A DNA stretch of 64,000 nucleotides from Pediococcus acidilactici DSM 20284 (GCF_000146325.1 NZ_GL397067.1:664919-728918), one strand, 5' to 3'. Positions 55,259 through 64,000 are shown, counted from the first letter of the stretch. Made by a program: numbers and translations. The notes: a model not told the origin generated them from the sequence alone.

Positions 55259-56500
55259 TTATTTAACCACTTGTTCCCAAATCATTCGAAAACCATTCAT
55301 TACTGCTAAATGGCGGATTTTTTCCCGGTTACCGCTAAAATGGAACCCCTTAGCCACGGTACTTCCATTTGGCAACGCCAACCCAATCCATACGTCACCA
55401 GGCGCGTGTCCTTCTAATCCTTCAGGTCCCGCTACTCCAGTAAAGCTAATCGCTAGGTCCGTACCTAATTGCTTTTGTGCCCCGCGCGCCATCTCTTCAG
55501 CAACTGGACGACTTACCACCGTGTATTGAGCGATAGTTTCCGGACGAACCCCCAATAAACTAGTTTTTACTTCATCAGAATACGTTACAAAGCCTCCCGA
55601 AAATACTGCGGAAGTACCCGCTGTTTTTACTAATTGATTTTGGAAAGCACCACCAGTCAAACTTTCTGCTGCCGTTAACGTTAGTTTTCGTTTGATTAAT
55701 TCTTGTACTACAAAATCTGGAAAAGCGACCTGTTCACCTTCAGCATAGTAATAATCGCCTGCTCGAGCAAGGATTTCTGCCTTGGTTTTTTCTAACATTT
55801 GTTCTGCTTCATCTTTAGAATCCGCCTTCGCAGTTAGTCGGATGGTTACGTCAGTCGGTTTGAAGTATAACGCGATTGTAGGATTACTCTGTCGTCTGAT
55901 CACGTCATCCACCCGGGTCGCCAAGTCGGCTTCCCCAACCCCTACGAAGTGTAACGTTTTGGATTGAATTGTTTTATCCAACGAGTACCGCTCTTTTAAC
56001 AAAGGAAGCACTTCCTGGTTAACCATTGGCTTAAATTCACTAGGCGGTCCTGGTAAAACCAAGTAATCGGTCGTCGGAGTAGTGGCAAACAAGCCAATCG
56101 CTAACCCGTTGGGATTTTTCACCGGACGACTCCCTTTTAATAACAACGCCTGCCGTTCATTATTGGGAGTGATGGGACGTCCCTGCTTAGTAAAGTGCTC
56201 GTGCACCTTTTCTAGCGCCCGGTCGTCAACCACTAATTCTTCACCTAAAAACGCGGCCAACGTTGGTTTAGTAATATCATCTTCCGTCGGTCCTAATCCC
56301 CCAATGGTGATCACTAAGTCGCTGCGCTTGCTGGCAATTTCCAGCGTTTCCTTCATGGTAGTTGAATTATCGCCCACCGTTGCTTGGTGATAAACGTCAA
56401 TTCCTAGCTGGGCTAATTGCTGACTCAAATAAACGGCGTTAGTATCGGTGATTTCACCTAACAAAATCTCGGTACCAACTGAAATAATTTCCGCCTTCAT
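55259..56500 (-). CDS. cinA: CinA family protein (nicotinamide-nucleotide amidase / competence-damage inducible)
   Basis: This 413-residue protein has an N-terminal MoaB/MogA-like COG1058 domain (SVGTEILLGEITDTNA, IGGLGPTEDDITKPTLA) and a C-terminal PncC-type amidase domain (TAAESLTGG, SFTGVAGPEG). The C-terminal domain recycles NMN to nicotinate mononucleotide in related proteins; the first may act on ADP-ribose. It is coinduced with recA during competence in streptococci. Its stop is four bases from the recA LexA box. Confidence 0.94.
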   Translation of the reverse strand: MKAEIISVGTEILLGEITDTNAVYLSQQLAQLGIDVYHQATVGDNSTTMKETLEIASKRSDLVITIGGLGPTEDDITKPTLAAFLGEELVVDDRALEKVHEHFTKQGRPITPNNERQALLLKGSRPVKNPNGLAIGLFATTPTTDYLVLPGPPSEFKPMVNQEVLPLLKERYSLDKTIQSKTLHFVGVGEADLATRVDDVIRRQSNPTIALYFKPTDVTIRLTAKADSKDEAEQMLEKTKAEILARAGDYYYAEGEQVAFPDFVVQELIKRKLTLTAAESLTGGAFQNQLVKTAGTSAVFSGGFVTYSDEVKTSLLGVRPETIAQYTVVSRPVAEEMARGAQKQLGTDLAISFTGVAGPEGLEGHAPGDVWIGLALPNGSTVAKGFHFSGNREKIRHLAVMNGFRMIWEQVVK

Positions 56501-56564
56501 CTATTAACTTCCTCCTCATTATATAACTACGCTAATCTTACTGCTTTATTTTAACTTTTTCAGC

Positions 56565-56636
56565 AAAAAAAGGCTGTTTCCAAACCTTCCGAAGCTAAAC
56601 TGGTTCGCTTCCGTTAGTTTTTCCACTAGCCTTTGT
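56565..56636 (-). terminator. Terminator after pgsA
   Basis: AAAGGCTaGTGGAAA and TTTGGAAaCAGCCTTTTTTT form the base of a long branched hairpin on the minus strand, with T7. It is adjacent to the pgsA stop. Confidence 0.75.
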
Positions 56637-56637
56637 T

Positions 56638-57219
56638 TTAAAAAGAATCCGCAAAAATGGAGCGGTTTTGGTAAAAATAATCAATTCCAGAATAAATGGT
56701 AAAGAATAAGCATACGTAAAGTAAAACGGTTCCTGGTCCAAAGTGCAAATAGTTTGCAAATAAGTTGTTCAATAGCAAGAAAATAATTGCAAACATTTGG
56801 GAAAAGGTTTTAATTTTACCAGGCATCGCCGCAGCTAAAACTTCCCCTTCGTTTTCTACAATAATCAATCGCAACCCACTAACTGCCAGTTCCCGGCACA
56901 CAATGATGGCTACCACCCACGCCGGAGCCATTTTCATGGACACCAGGATGATGAACGCCGACATTACTAACATTTTATCCGCAATCGGATCAGCAAATTT
57001 GCCAAAGTTAGTTACCAAATGTTGGCGCCGAGCAATTTGACCGTCAAGAAAATCAGTGATGGAAGCTATCGCAAAAACCACGGCTCCCCAAATTTTAGTG
57101 ATGGCAATCGGGGTTCCCAACCACCATACGCTCCCTCCGACTTCTGGCATAACGGTCAAGATGATAAAAATCGGAATTAAAATAATCCGAAAAACGGTTA
57201 GTTTATTTGGTAAGTTCAT
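56638..57219 (-). CDS. pgsA: CDP-diacylglycerol–glycerol-3-phosphate 3-phosphatidyltransferase
   Basis: This 193-residue membrane enzyme has the complete CDP-alcohol phosphotransferase signature D-x2-DG-x2-AR-x8-G-x3-D-x3-D, visible as DFLDGQIARR … GKFADPIADKMLV. Several membrane helices surround it. It makes phosphatidylglycerol phosphate, the precursor of PG and, through cardiolipin synthase (61607–63034), of cardiolipin. AGAAAGGAG precedes the ATG. It is the last gene of the ymfF-to-pgsA cluster. Confidence 0.95.
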   Translation of the reverse strand: MNLPNKLTVFRIILIPIFIILTVMPEVGGSVWWLGTPIAITKIWGAVVFAIASITDFLDGQIARRQHLVTNFGKFADPIADKMLVMSAFIILVSMKMAPAWVVAIIVCRELAVSGLRLIIVENEGEVLAAAMPGKIKTFSQMFAIIFLLLNNLFANYLHFGPGTVLLYVCLFFTIYSGIDYFYQNRSIFADSF

Positions 57220-57231
57220 GTTTTCTCCTTT

Positions 57232-58110
57232 CTAATTAACGACAATGGTCACGCTCCGTACCGTGACTCCCGTAGCAGGATCAGGCATTTTACGTCCCCC
57301 GATACTACCCTTTAATCCAATTGTATTTCCAATTTTCAAAACGTATGTATAGCCCTTTTTCAACTTAAAGTGCTGGGTTTGGTGAGCTTCCATAACTCCT
57401 TGAGCAACGGTAGCCGCTTGGGGAGCCGTCGCTGTTAACGAATTCCAAGATTGGTTATCGCCAGTCTTGAGTTTAAGCGTGGCGTGTTTTTGTTCGTCCG
57501 GCAAAGTCACCCGCAAATTATCTGCACTGTCATTAACCTTTTCGATTTTCGGTTTTGTCGTGGTTTGCTTAGATTGCTTTTTAGCACTAGGATGCGTAGA
57601 CTTGGTTTTACTTGCATTAGTTTTATGATGGCTTTTTTTAGTTTTATCAATCACCGTCGGATTTTTTTGTGCGACTAATTGTGACGGATAACGGTTAGCC
57701 ATCTCACTAAAGGCTGCCCAAACTAATAACCATATCACCCCAACTAAAATAATTCCCATCAACCACGGGTGCTGATGAATTAAGCCGCTCAGTACCGACG
57801 GCTTTTGTTGAAGTTCTTTTTGCGCACGGCTAGTAACTTCTCCATGAGTTCGTCGCCATTCCTTGATACTTTCGGGCTCATTTTCTAAATGACGGTTGCC
57901 CACTTCCACCCCTAGTAAATTCGCGTATTGCTTAATTAGCGACTGGGTGTAATAGTCTCCTGGCAAATCATCATCTTCACCAGCTTCTAAAGCCATTAAA
58001 TATCGTTTAGAAATTTGTAACTTTAGTTGAACTTCGTCAAGAGTCCAACCCTTTTTGAGACGGGCATCTTGCAACCGCATCCCAATTACTTTGTATTTTT
58101 TCGTCCCCAT
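57232..58110 (-). CDS. ymfM: RodZ-like membrane protein with N-terminal HTH (YmfM)
   Basis: This 292-residue protein has a cytoplasmic helix-turn-helix (IGMRLQDARLKKGWTLDEVQ, about residues 9–30), one membrane segment (about 115–135) and a Thr/Lys/Ser-rich linker. The C-terminal extracytoplasmic beta domain is of DUF4115 type. RodZ links MreB filaments to cell-wall synthesis; in cocci and lactobacilli the equivalent affects shape and division. It sits between ymfI and pgsA, as in Bacillus. Confidence 0.88.
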   Translation of the reverse strand: MGTKKYKVIGMRLQDARLKKGWTLDEVQLKLQISKRYLMALEAGEDDDLPGDYYTQSLIKQYANLLGVEVGNRHLENEPESIKEWRRTHGEVTSRAQKELQQKPSVLSGLIHQHPWLMGIILVGVIWLLVWAAFSEMANRYPSQLVAQKNPTVIDKTKKSHHKTNASKTKSTHPSAKKQSKQTTTKPKIEKVNDSADNLRVTLPDEQKHATLKLKTGDNQSWNSLTATAPQAATVAQGVMEAHQTQHFKLKKGYTYVLKIGNTIGLKGSIGGRKMPDPATGVTVRSVTIVVN

Positions 58111-58152
58111 AAAAATACCCCAATTTATTTTAAATCAACAACCAGTATACCA

Positions 58153-58878
58153 TTATTTTTGCCAGCCGCCGTCCACATAAATGGTCTGACCAGTTAAGTA
58201 TGACGCCGTTTCGGCTAAAACAGTTTCCACTAGGTAGGCAATTTCGTCTGGTTTAGCAAACCGACCTACCGGGATTTCTTCACTGATTGCTTCAATTTCA
58301 TCTTCCGCAAAGTTAGCGTTCATCTGTGTTTGAACTGCTCCTGGTGCAACCACGTTAACAGTAATCCCTAAGGAAGCCACCTCTTTAGCATAAGCATTTA
58401 CAAAACTGCTCATTGCCCCTTTTAACATGCTGTAAGGAACTTCCATGGCGCTGCCCACCGCCCCATAAACCGAGCCAATAAAGACAATTCGTCCGTGACC
58501 GCCTTCTGCCAGTTTAGAAACTAATTTTTTAATTACCAATAACGGAACTTTAAGGTGTTCTAACCATAAATTTTCTAACTGGGTACCGTCAAATTCATCG
58601 AACAACTGGTAGATCGTGGTTCCCTGTGCAAAAACAATCGCGTCCAAGCTAAAAATTTGCGCATCGATTTCCTCTGCCGCCGCCTCGTTTCGAAAATCTG
58701 CTTGAACCATTAGGAAGTCTTGTTTTGGGTATTGCCGTTGTAATTCTTGCACTAATTCTTCTACCGTCGCAGCGTGCTGGTGGTAATGTAAATATAAGGA
58801 CCAGCCTTGTTTAGCTAATCGTCGACTAATTGCCATCCCAATGTTTCCACTCGCTCCACATACCAACGCAAACTTCAT
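58153..58878 (-). CDS. ymfI: EF-P 5-aminopentanone reductase YmfI (SDR family)
   Basis: This 241-residue short-chain dehydrogenase has CGASGNIGMA for the cofactor, FAQG, the catalytic Ser in FIGSVYG and Tyr/Lys in PYSMLKGA, and GQTIYVDGGW at its end. B. subtilis YmfI reduces 5-aminopentanone on EF-P Lys32 to 5-aminopentanol. The same gene order ymfF–ymfH–ymfI–ymfM supports this call over FabG. The substrate protein, EF-P, is encoded at 12970–13527 in this window. Confidence 0.87.
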   Translation of the reverse strand: MKFALVCGASGNIGMAISRRLAKQGWSLYLHYHQHAATVEELVQELQRQYPKQDFLMVQADFRNEAAAEEIDAQIFSLDAIVFAQGTTIYQLFDEFDGTQLENLWLEHLKVPLLVIKKLVSKLAEGGHGRIVFIGSVYGAVGSAMEVPYSMLKGAMSSFVNAYAKEVASLGITVNVVAPGAVQTQMNANFAEDEIEAISEEIPVGRFAKPDEIAYLVETVLAETASYLTGQTIYVDGGWQK

Positions 58879-58894
58879 TTTCTCGCCTACTTAA

Positions 58895-60187
58895 TTATTT
58901 TGGTTTAATTTCAAAACTACTAATTACTTGTTCACTAACGAATTGGCCTAGCGCTTCAATCACTTCTGTAAGGGAGATCTCCTTAAACATCTGCGCTTCG
59001 TCAAAGATAGTGGCATTGCCGTAAAGAGCCCCTTCAAAAGAATTAGCAATTGCTTCTAATGAATTCATCCGGGCAATGCACCGACCGTACATTTCTTTTT
59101 TAGCCAAAGCAAAATCTGCTGCCAGCTCTGGGGTATCGGTAAGTCCCCGACGCAAAATTTCCTTCAAGGCAGCTGCTAATTGTTGGGGATGGTCGCTGTC
59201 GCCACCCATCGTCAAAAATAATTCGTCCCGCTCGTTATTTAAATCATAACCGAAAGTATCGTCTAAAAGTCCTTCATCGTATAATTTTAAGTAATTTTTA
59301 GAAGAAGAGCTTAATAGTAAATATAAACCTAAATCTAAGGTCAATAAGTACTTTAAGCGTTCCAGTCCCGGAGCTGGTAGGTAACGATTATTTCGAATTC
59401 CCAACATTACCTTAGGGCGGTTGGCCAGGCAAACTGCCGAGCTTTGCTCAACTACCGGAAGGATCTTCTGTTCAGCTTTTTGCAAATTAACCGGCTGAAC
59501 AAATTCTGTAAACTGCTTTTGGCGCTGATTTTCTTCAACCCAGTCGACGACCATTTGCGGATCTAAATTGCCAGTAACGAACAAGTGCATGTTTTGGGGA
59601 TGGTAAAACACCTGGTGGACCTTATACAGTAATTCAGGCGTAATCTGCGCAATTGAAGCGCTGGTTCCGGCAATGTCTTCACTTAACGCTTGTTTGGGAA
59701 ATAGGTTACGCATCATTCCCATGTATAATTGCCAATCTACATCATCATTATACATCTGAATTTCTTGTCCAATGATCCCCTGCTCCTTAGCTACGGAAGC
59801 ACTAGAAAAGTACGGATCCTGCACAAAATCTAGTAAAGTCGTCAAGTTCTCTTTCAGCCGGCTGGTTGCTGAAAATAAGTAGCTAGTCTTGTTATAGCTT
59901 GTAAACGCGTTCGAATCCGCTCCGTTTCGCGTAAAAATTTGAAAAGCGTCGTAGTCGGCTTTTTCAAATAGTTTATGCTCCAAAAAGTGCGCCGTTCCGG
60001 CTGGGATTTGTAGCTTTTGTTCCCCAACCCGAAAATTACGATCCATTGACCCCAAGTTAGTGGTAAAAACGGCGTACGTTTTTTGAAAATCCGCTTTAGG
60101 CAAAATATTAATTTGTAAGCCGTTAGCTAACGTTGCCGAAAATAATCGTTCGTCAAAAACCGAATATGCCTTTTCCTTTATTTGCAT
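58895..60187 (-). CDS. ymfH: M16 family zinc peptidase YmfH
   Basis: This 430-residue pitrilysin-type peptidase has the inverted zinc motif HFLEH (residues 67–71) followed by KLFEK, and a second inactive-type M16 half. It is expected to work with the zinc-lacking partner YmfF encoded just upstream. The pair resembles processing peptidases acting on small exported or signal peptides. The start overlaps the ymfF stop as TAATG, indicating equal translation. Confidence 0.9.
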   Translation of the reverse strand: MQIKEKAYSVFDERLFSATLANGLQINILPKADFQKTYAVFTTNLGSMDRNFRVGEQKLQIPAGTAHFLEHKLFEKADYDAFQIFTRNGADSNAFTSYNKTSYLFSATSRLKENLTTLLDFVQDPYFSSASVAKEQGIIGQEIQMYNDDVDWQLYMGMMRNLFPKQALSEDIAGTSASIAQITPELLYKVHQVFYHPQNMHLFVTGNLDPQMVVDWVEENQRQKQFTEFVQPVNLQKAEQKILPVVEQSSAVCLANRPKVMLGIRNNRYLPAPGLERLKYLLTLDLGLYLLLSSSSKNYLKLYDEGLLDDTFGYDLNNERDELFLTMGGDSDHPQQLAAALKEILRRGLTDTPELAADFALAKKEMYGRCIARMNSLEAIANSFEGALYGNATIFDEAQMFKEISLTEVIEALGQFVSEQVISSFEIKPK

Positions 60188-61446
60188 TAGTCATTATCCC
60201 CATTTAAGAAAAATTCCGCTCGTGGCTTGAGTTGCCGAGCAATCTCAACAATTTCGGTCGCCCCGACCCGGTCTAAATCATTTAACCATTGCTCAGCTGG
60301 GCGATGGAAACCAAGTAGATATTCGTTAAGCCCCCGACGGTGAATCGTACGTTGTAAGTCTAAACCAGCGAGGTAATCTGAACGCAGCCCAGCTTTAATG
60401 CTGGTTAAATCACTCTCGGTAAACTGTCCCGCTTGTAAATCTACAATTTGTTGTTGAATGATTTGCTTGGCCTGAGCGTAATTGCTTGCTTCAATTCCCG
60501 TTTGCACGGTTAAAAGTCCGTTATACAAATCTAAACTGGAACTAGCATAGTATGCCAAGCTAGCTTTTTCCCGCACGTTAAGGAACAGTTTCGATTGTGG
60601 CGAGCCGCCAAAGAGCGCGTTAAAAACAACGGCAGCGTGAAAATTATCGCTCACCACCGTAGCTGGAATATCATAGGCCAAGTTCAACCGAGCTTGTTGA
60701 ACTGCTTGATTTGCCACTCTATGACGCGGTTTTGGCAACGAATTAAACTTCGTAATTACCGATCCTAACTGAACTTTCCGCTCGGGTAATTCTAAAATTG
60801 CCAAATCTTCTAACACTTTTTGTTCATCGACGTCACCTGAAACACTAATATGTACTAAGTCATGACGCAACATGGATAAATACGTGGCGTAGACTTGTTC
60901 GTTTTGTAAATTCTGCAAATCCGCCCGACGTCCGTAACTAGGGACCCCTTGAATCCGGTTTGCTCCAAAAGCCAACTTGCGAAGCTGCTGACTCGCCCAA
61001 AACTGCTTGTCTTCATTAGCAGAATCCACGTAATTAATTAAATTAGTCTTTTGACGGGCAAACGTCTGCTCGTCAAAGCGCCCGTTACTAGCCAACGGGT
61101 GACTAATCACCTCGTTTAAGAATTCGATAGCCATCCGCACTAAGGACTGACCGCCCGTGTAGTGATCATTAGCCACCGTAATTGAAAATCCAATGTCATG
61201 GAGGTTGCCTTTTTTACCTGCCCCCACGCCAAAACTCGCCCCGTACATTGCTGACAGGGCGTGCGTAAATTGGATTTGGTTAACATAGCGCTGGGTGCTC
61301 GTCTCTAAAAGATTCGCCACCAGGGTTCGAGGAGCTAACTCCGCTACCGTTGCGTTTTTTAAGAAATGTACGTCAATCCGTACCGTTTTAAACTTCTTGC
61401 TTGGAACAATTAAAGCCTGAACTCCAGGCCGCATTTGTACGTCCAA
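60187..61446 (-). CDS. ymfF: M16 family peptidase-like protein YmfF
   Basis: This 419-residue M16 protein lacks HxxEH at the expected N-terminal position (RTLVANLLETST replaces it), which is normal for YmfF and fits a non-catalytic partner. The second half contains FGGSPQSKLFLNVREKASLAYYASS, a substrate-binding region found in such subunits. Translation starts at TTG 61446, with GGAGG eight bases upstream. It is the first gene of the ymfF–ymfH–ymfI–ymfM–pgsA cluster. Confidence 0.88.
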   Translation of the reverse strand: MDVQMRPGVQALIVPSKKFKTVRIDVHFLKNATVAELAPRTLVANLLETSTQRYVNQIQFTHALSAMYGASFGVGAGKKGNLHDIGFSITVANDHYTGGQSLVRMAIEFLNEVISHPLASNGRFDEQTFARQKTNLINYVDSANEDKQFWASQQLRKLAFGANRIQGVPSYGRRADLQNLQNEQVYATYLSMLRHDLVHISVSGDVDEQKVLEDLAILELPERKVQLGSVITKFNSLPKPRHRVANQAVQQARLNLAYDIPATVVSDNFHAAVVFNALFGGSPQSKLFLNVREKASLAYYASSSLDLYNGLLTVQTGIEASNYAQAKQIIQQQIVDLQAGQFTESDLTSIKAGLRSDYLAGLDLQRTIHRRGLNEYLLGFHRPAEQWLNDLDRVGATEIVEIARQLKPRAEFFLNGDND

Positions 61447-61484
61447 AGATGACGCCTCCTACCTTTTCACATGCGATTAATAAT

Positions 61485-61526
61485 AGCGAAAAAGCATTGA
61501 AATATCAATGCTTCTTCGCTTTTTTA
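61485..61526 (+). other. Hairpin with plus-strand terminator polarity upstream of ymfF
   Basis: AGCGAAAAAGCATTGA-aata-TCAATGCTTcTTCGCT forms a stem with one mismatch. T6 follows on the plus strand, while the minus-strand flank is not a clear T-run. All genes here are on the minus strand, so its polarity is unexplained; it may still end cls transcription weakly or fold in the ymfF leader. Confidence 0.55.
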
Positions 61527-61606
61527 CTACCTCATTCAATTAAAAAAATTTGCCACCTAATTTACCTGCTTTATAAGTAATCCGATTTCTTTGCCTTAAG
61601 TTCCAC

Positions 61607-63034
61607 TTACAAAATTGGTGCAATCATTCGGCTGGCTAACTGGCGAAACTTCTTCCACCGTGATTGACTCGCAAAATACTGTTCATCGAGTTCATGAGCA
61701 TCCTTAACGTCTTGTTTCATAATGGCGATCATTTTTTGTGCAACTTTTGCGTCGTAAATAAATGCATTTGCTTCAAAGTTTAGCTTGAAGGACCGAATGT
61801 CCCAATTTGCCGAACCCACACTAGTAATTGATTGGTCCACCACGATCGTCTTAGCGTGCATGAACCCCTTTTGATATGCGAATACTCGTGCTCCCGCTGC
61901 TAATAATTGCTTTGCGTAATATTCCGTCGCCCGATATACGAAGGGATGATCTGGCATTTTAGGAATTACCATCCAAACCTGAATCCCCGAACGTAGCGCA
62001 ATCAGGAGTGCTTCCATAAGTGCATCGTCGGGAATGAAGTACGGAGTCTCAATCCAAATCGAGTGTTTGGCTCCCATAATCATTTTAATGTAGCCCTGCT
62101 TAATCTTTTGGATGTCATTTTCTGGACCGCTGCTTACAATTTGCATAGGCAACTTCTTTTCCAACGCGGTTTGCGGGAAATAATTCAAACTAAACGTTAA
62201 CTTAGGATCGGTAACCGACGCGTTCCAATCCATAAAGAACCGACTTTGTAATTGTAACACGACCGAGCCGACCAACCGCAAGTGGGTATCACGCCAATTG
62301 CCAAAACGACGATTTTTGCCTAAGTACTGGTCTCCCACGTTAAACCCGCCAATGTACCCGATTGAACCGTCAATTACGACGATTTTGCGGTGATTACGAA
62401 AATTAATTCGAAAACTATAATAGCCAAATTTAGAGCGCATAAACGGGGTAACTTCTCCACCGGCAGCAATCAACGGCCGAAAGAACTTTTGCTTAGCTCC
62501 TTTTGAACCAAATAAATCGTACAGCACCCGGACCCGCACCCCTTCGCGCGCTTTTTTCACGAGAATCTCCCGTAACTGGTGCCCTAAATCATCATCGTAA
62601 ATGGTGAAGTATTCGATATTAATGTGATGTTGGGCACCCCTTAAATCTTGAAAAAGTTTTTTAAACTTAGCCTGGCCGTCGGTTAAAATTTGTAAATCAT
62701 TTTGACTGGTCAAAATCGCGTCGTCCGTGTTTAAAAACATGGTTACTAAGTCATTTTCGAGGGTCGTAGACAACGAAACCCGATTTTGGGCGCTTTGCTT
62801 TTGGTGATCCGCCATGTCACTAATTCCCAAATGCTTTTGCGCTTTTAAATTAAAAATTTGTCGCTGACTTAATTTCCAGCCAAAGAACAAATAAATAATC
62901 AAGCCAATTCCCGGTAACAACACAATTACCAGTAACCAGGCCCACGCGGCTGAAATGTCCCGTTTTTCCATTAACGCAATCCCAAAGGCAAACAATAAGT
63001 TCAATAAATATCCCACTACACTAGCTAAAAGCAT
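61607..63034 (-). CDS. cls: Cardiolipin synthase
   Basis: This 475-residue phospholipase D-family enzyme has two N-terminal membrane segments (within residues 1–65) and two HKD motifs: HRKIVVIDGSIGYIGG and HAKTIVVDQSITSVGSAN. It joins two phosphatidylglycerols into cardiolipin. The ATG at 63034 is chosen because GGGAGG precedes it; the open frame continues 74 codons upstream into the neighbouring gene, but without a start signal and past a terminator. Confidence 0.94.
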   Translation of the reverse strand: MLLASVVGYLLNLLFAFGIALMEKRDISAAWAWLLVIVLLPGIGLIIYLFFGWKLSQRQIFNLKAQKHLGISDMADHQKQSAQNRVSLSTTLENDLVTMFLNTDDAILTSQNDLQILTDGQAKFKKLFQDLRGAQHHINIEYFTIYDDDLGHQLREILVKKAREGVRVRVLYDLFGSKGAKQKFFRPLIAAGGEVTPFMRSKFGYYSFRINFRNHRKIVVIDGSIGYIGGFNVGDQYLGKNRRFGNWRDTHLRLVGSVVLQLQSRFFMDWNASVTDPKLTFSLNYFPQTALEKKLPMQIVSSGPENDIQKIKQGYIKMIMGAKHSIWIETPYFIPDDALMEALLIALRSGIQVWMVIPKMPDHPFVYRATEYYAKQLLAAGARVFAYQKGFMHAKTIVVDQSITSVGSANWDIRSFKLNFEANAFIYDAKVAQKMIAIMKQDVKDAHELDEQYFASQSRWKKFRQLASRMIAPIL

Positions 63035-63075
63035 GGCGCTTCCTCCCTTAACCCCTCTTTGTTCTTTCAGTGTAT

Positions 63076-63108
63076 CAAAAAGGCTGGAAATCGCTAAATT
63101 TCCAGCCT
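63076..63108 (-). terminator. Terminator after the substrate-binding protein gene
   Basis: AGGCTGGAAAT and ATTTCCAGCCT form a perfect 11-pair stem with loop TTAGCG, followed by T5 on the minus strand. Confidence 0.88.
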
Positions 63109-63116
63109 GAATGCCA

Positions 63117-63935
63117 TTACTTACCGAACCATTTCTGGTTAATTCGTTGTAACTCACCCGTTTTACGTAAGTGTTCAATTCCTTGGTCAATTTTTTGTTT
63201 GACCTCTTGATTGCCTTTTTTAATGCCCACCGCAAAATATTCGTTAGGCATGCCACTCTTAATCACCCGGTAGTCACCTGGATTTGGTAAATGCTGCAGG
63301 TAGTAATTTGCATAGACACTATCAATCAGCAAGCCCTGAATCCGGTCGGCCTTCAAATCAATAAAAGCGTTGTTAAACGTATCATAAAGTACGGGAGTAT
63401 GCTTTTTAATTCGCTGTTTCAAAAGTTTTGGGTAACGGTCAATGTCCTGGGCCCCAGACGAGCCGCTTTGAACCCCTAGTGTTTTACCAGTCATATCCTG
63501 TGGTGAGTGAATATGCTGACTCTTTTTCACCACCAATACCTGTTGGTTGACCAAGTAGGGCTCGCTAAAGGTCATTGCCCGTTGCCGTTCATCGGTAATC
63601 GTCAGTCCGTTCCAAATCAAATCAACGGTTTGGTTACGCAATTCAGTAACGTTCATCGACCAGTCGATGGTTTGAAAATCGACCTTAATTCCATATTGCT
63701 TAAAAACGGCGCGGGCTAAATCGATATCGTATCCCGCCAGCTTCCCATTTTTTTGGCGAAAGCCCATCGGCACGAAGCTATCATCCAAGCCAATTACCAC
63801 ATGGTGTTTAGCTTGAATACTTTTCCAGCTGCTTGGCTGGGGATTATTTTGGGCAGTTTTTCCGCACCCTGCTAGTCCTGGAATTAATAGCGCACAGGCC
63901 ATCACGAGTAAGCTAAATTTTACTAACTTTTTCAT
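63117..63935 (-). CDS. Amino-acid ABC transporter substrate-binding lipoprotein
   Basis: This 272-residue protein has a lipoprotein signal (KFSLLVMACALLIPGLAGCGK, lipobox LAGC at Cys24). A type II periplasmic-binding fold (SBP family 3) follows, with VIGLDDSFVPMGFRQKNGKLAGYDIDLA, VDLIWNGLTITDER and LGVQSGSSGAQ. It delivers a polar amino acid, such as glutamine, to a membrane transporter. It follows the presumed ATPase gene directly and ends at a terminator, so it is last in its operon. Confidence 0.9.
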   Translation of the reverse strand: MKKLVKFSLLVMACALLIPGLAGCGKTAQNNPQPSSWKSIQAKHHVVIGLDDSFVPMGFRQKNGKLAGYDIDLARAVFKQYGIKVDFQTIDWSMNVTELRNQTVDLIWNGLTITDERQRAMTFSEPYLVNQQVLVVKKSQHIHSPQDMTGKTLGVQSGSSGAQDIDRYPKLLKQRIKKHTPVLYDTFNNAFIDLKADRIQGLLIDSVYANYYLQHLPNPGDYRVIKSGMPNEYFAVGIKKGNQEVKQKIDQGIEHLRKTGELQRINQKWFGK

Positions 63936-64000
63936 TTAATTCACCGGCTTTACAGTCAAAGTTTCGTCAGCAATTTTTTCAGCAAATTCAATGTCATGCG
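63936..64000 (-). CDS. C-terminal end of an ABC transporter ATP-binding protein (partial)
   Basis: The last 20 codons of a gene entering from the right read HDIEFAEKIADETLTVKPVN and then stop, immediately before the substrate-binding protein ATG. A His-Asp followed by EFAEKIAD fits the H-loop region near the end of amino-acid ABC ATPases, but the C-terminal stretch after it is shorter than usual. Only the fragment is visible, so the call depends on context. Confidence 0.5.
   Translation of the reverse strand, partial: HDIEFAEKIADETLTVKPVN

Noticed and set aside
60187-61446. YmfF as a broken peptidase because it lacks HxxEH
   Set aside because: YmfF proteins normally lack the zinc site and pair with YmfH; the gene is intact.
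63035-63256. A 74-codon N-terminal extension of cardiolipin synthase
   Set aside because: It runs through a terminator and the 3' end of the next gene and has no ribosome site; the ATG at 63034 has a strong one.

Overview
The window looks like a chromosomal core segment of a low-GC Gram-positive bacterium of the family Lactobacillaceae. The evidence is gene content and order: an RNase Y–MutS–MutL–RuvA–RuvB–QueA–Tgt–YajC block, a MutS2/RuvX/IreB/AlaS block, YmfF/YmfH/YmfI/RodZ-like/PgsA/CinA/RecA, a divergent ccpA–pepQ pair, a comG operon, strong Shine-Dalgarno sequences and a T-box leader. I cannot name a genus from sequence alone. No rRNA, tRNA, CRISPR, prophage or transposase gene was found. 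Almost all genes lie on the minus strand; exceptions are a DedA protein, purA, an HxlR regulator, an aquaglyceroporin, pepQ and an MscS channel.

Layout. 0–4 kb: an S1-domain protein, a DedA protein convergent with a DUF1461 membrane protein, a NagD-type HAD phosphatase, YutD and a metallophosphoesterase. 4.2–8.8 kb: late competence operon comGA–GG plus the YtxK methyltransferase, with comGF interrupted by an in-frame TAG. 9–15.7 kb: ribokinase, YebC, a small membrane protein coupled to a multicopper oxidase, EF-P, a nicotinamidase-like hydrolase and PurB, with PurA divergent. 17–25.7 kb: SDR and aldo-keto reductases beside an HxlR regulator, a membrane protein, a glycerol/water channel, CcpA/PepQ, two envelope-associated small proteins and an MscS channel. 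25.8–34.3 kb: RdgB, MurI, PEP synthase with a cre site, thioredoxin, MutS2, a DUF1292 protein, RuvX and IreB. 34.7–43.5 kb: AlaS with its T-box, a DEAD-box helicase, NrnA, DinB, Zwf and YajC. 43.6–55 kb: tRNA queuosine genes and DNA repair genes, with LexA-type boxes before ruvAB and recA. 55–64 kb: CinA, PgsA, RodZ-like, the EF-P reductase YmfI, two M16 peptidases, cardiolipin synthase and part of an amino-acid ABC transporter.

Most interesting observation: directly upstream of efp, between an extended -10 promoter and the efp start, is a 17-codon reading frame with a strong Shine-Dalgarno that ends Ile-Pro-Pro-Asn-stop. Pro-Pro-Asn is a motif type on which ribosomes stall without EF-P, and the two Pro codons lie in the stem of a 12-position hairpin. 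This suggests, but does not prove, a leader peptide by which the cell senses EF-P activity and tunes efp. The window also encodes the likely EF-P modification enzyme YmfI and a YebC-family protein. Other points are a nonsense-interrupted comGF, a 57-codon membrane protein overlapping the oxidase gene by ATGA, a family of dispersed hairpin repeats at gene ends (one copy with perfect 10-bp terminal inverted repeats), and cre and LexA sites with clear consensus matches.
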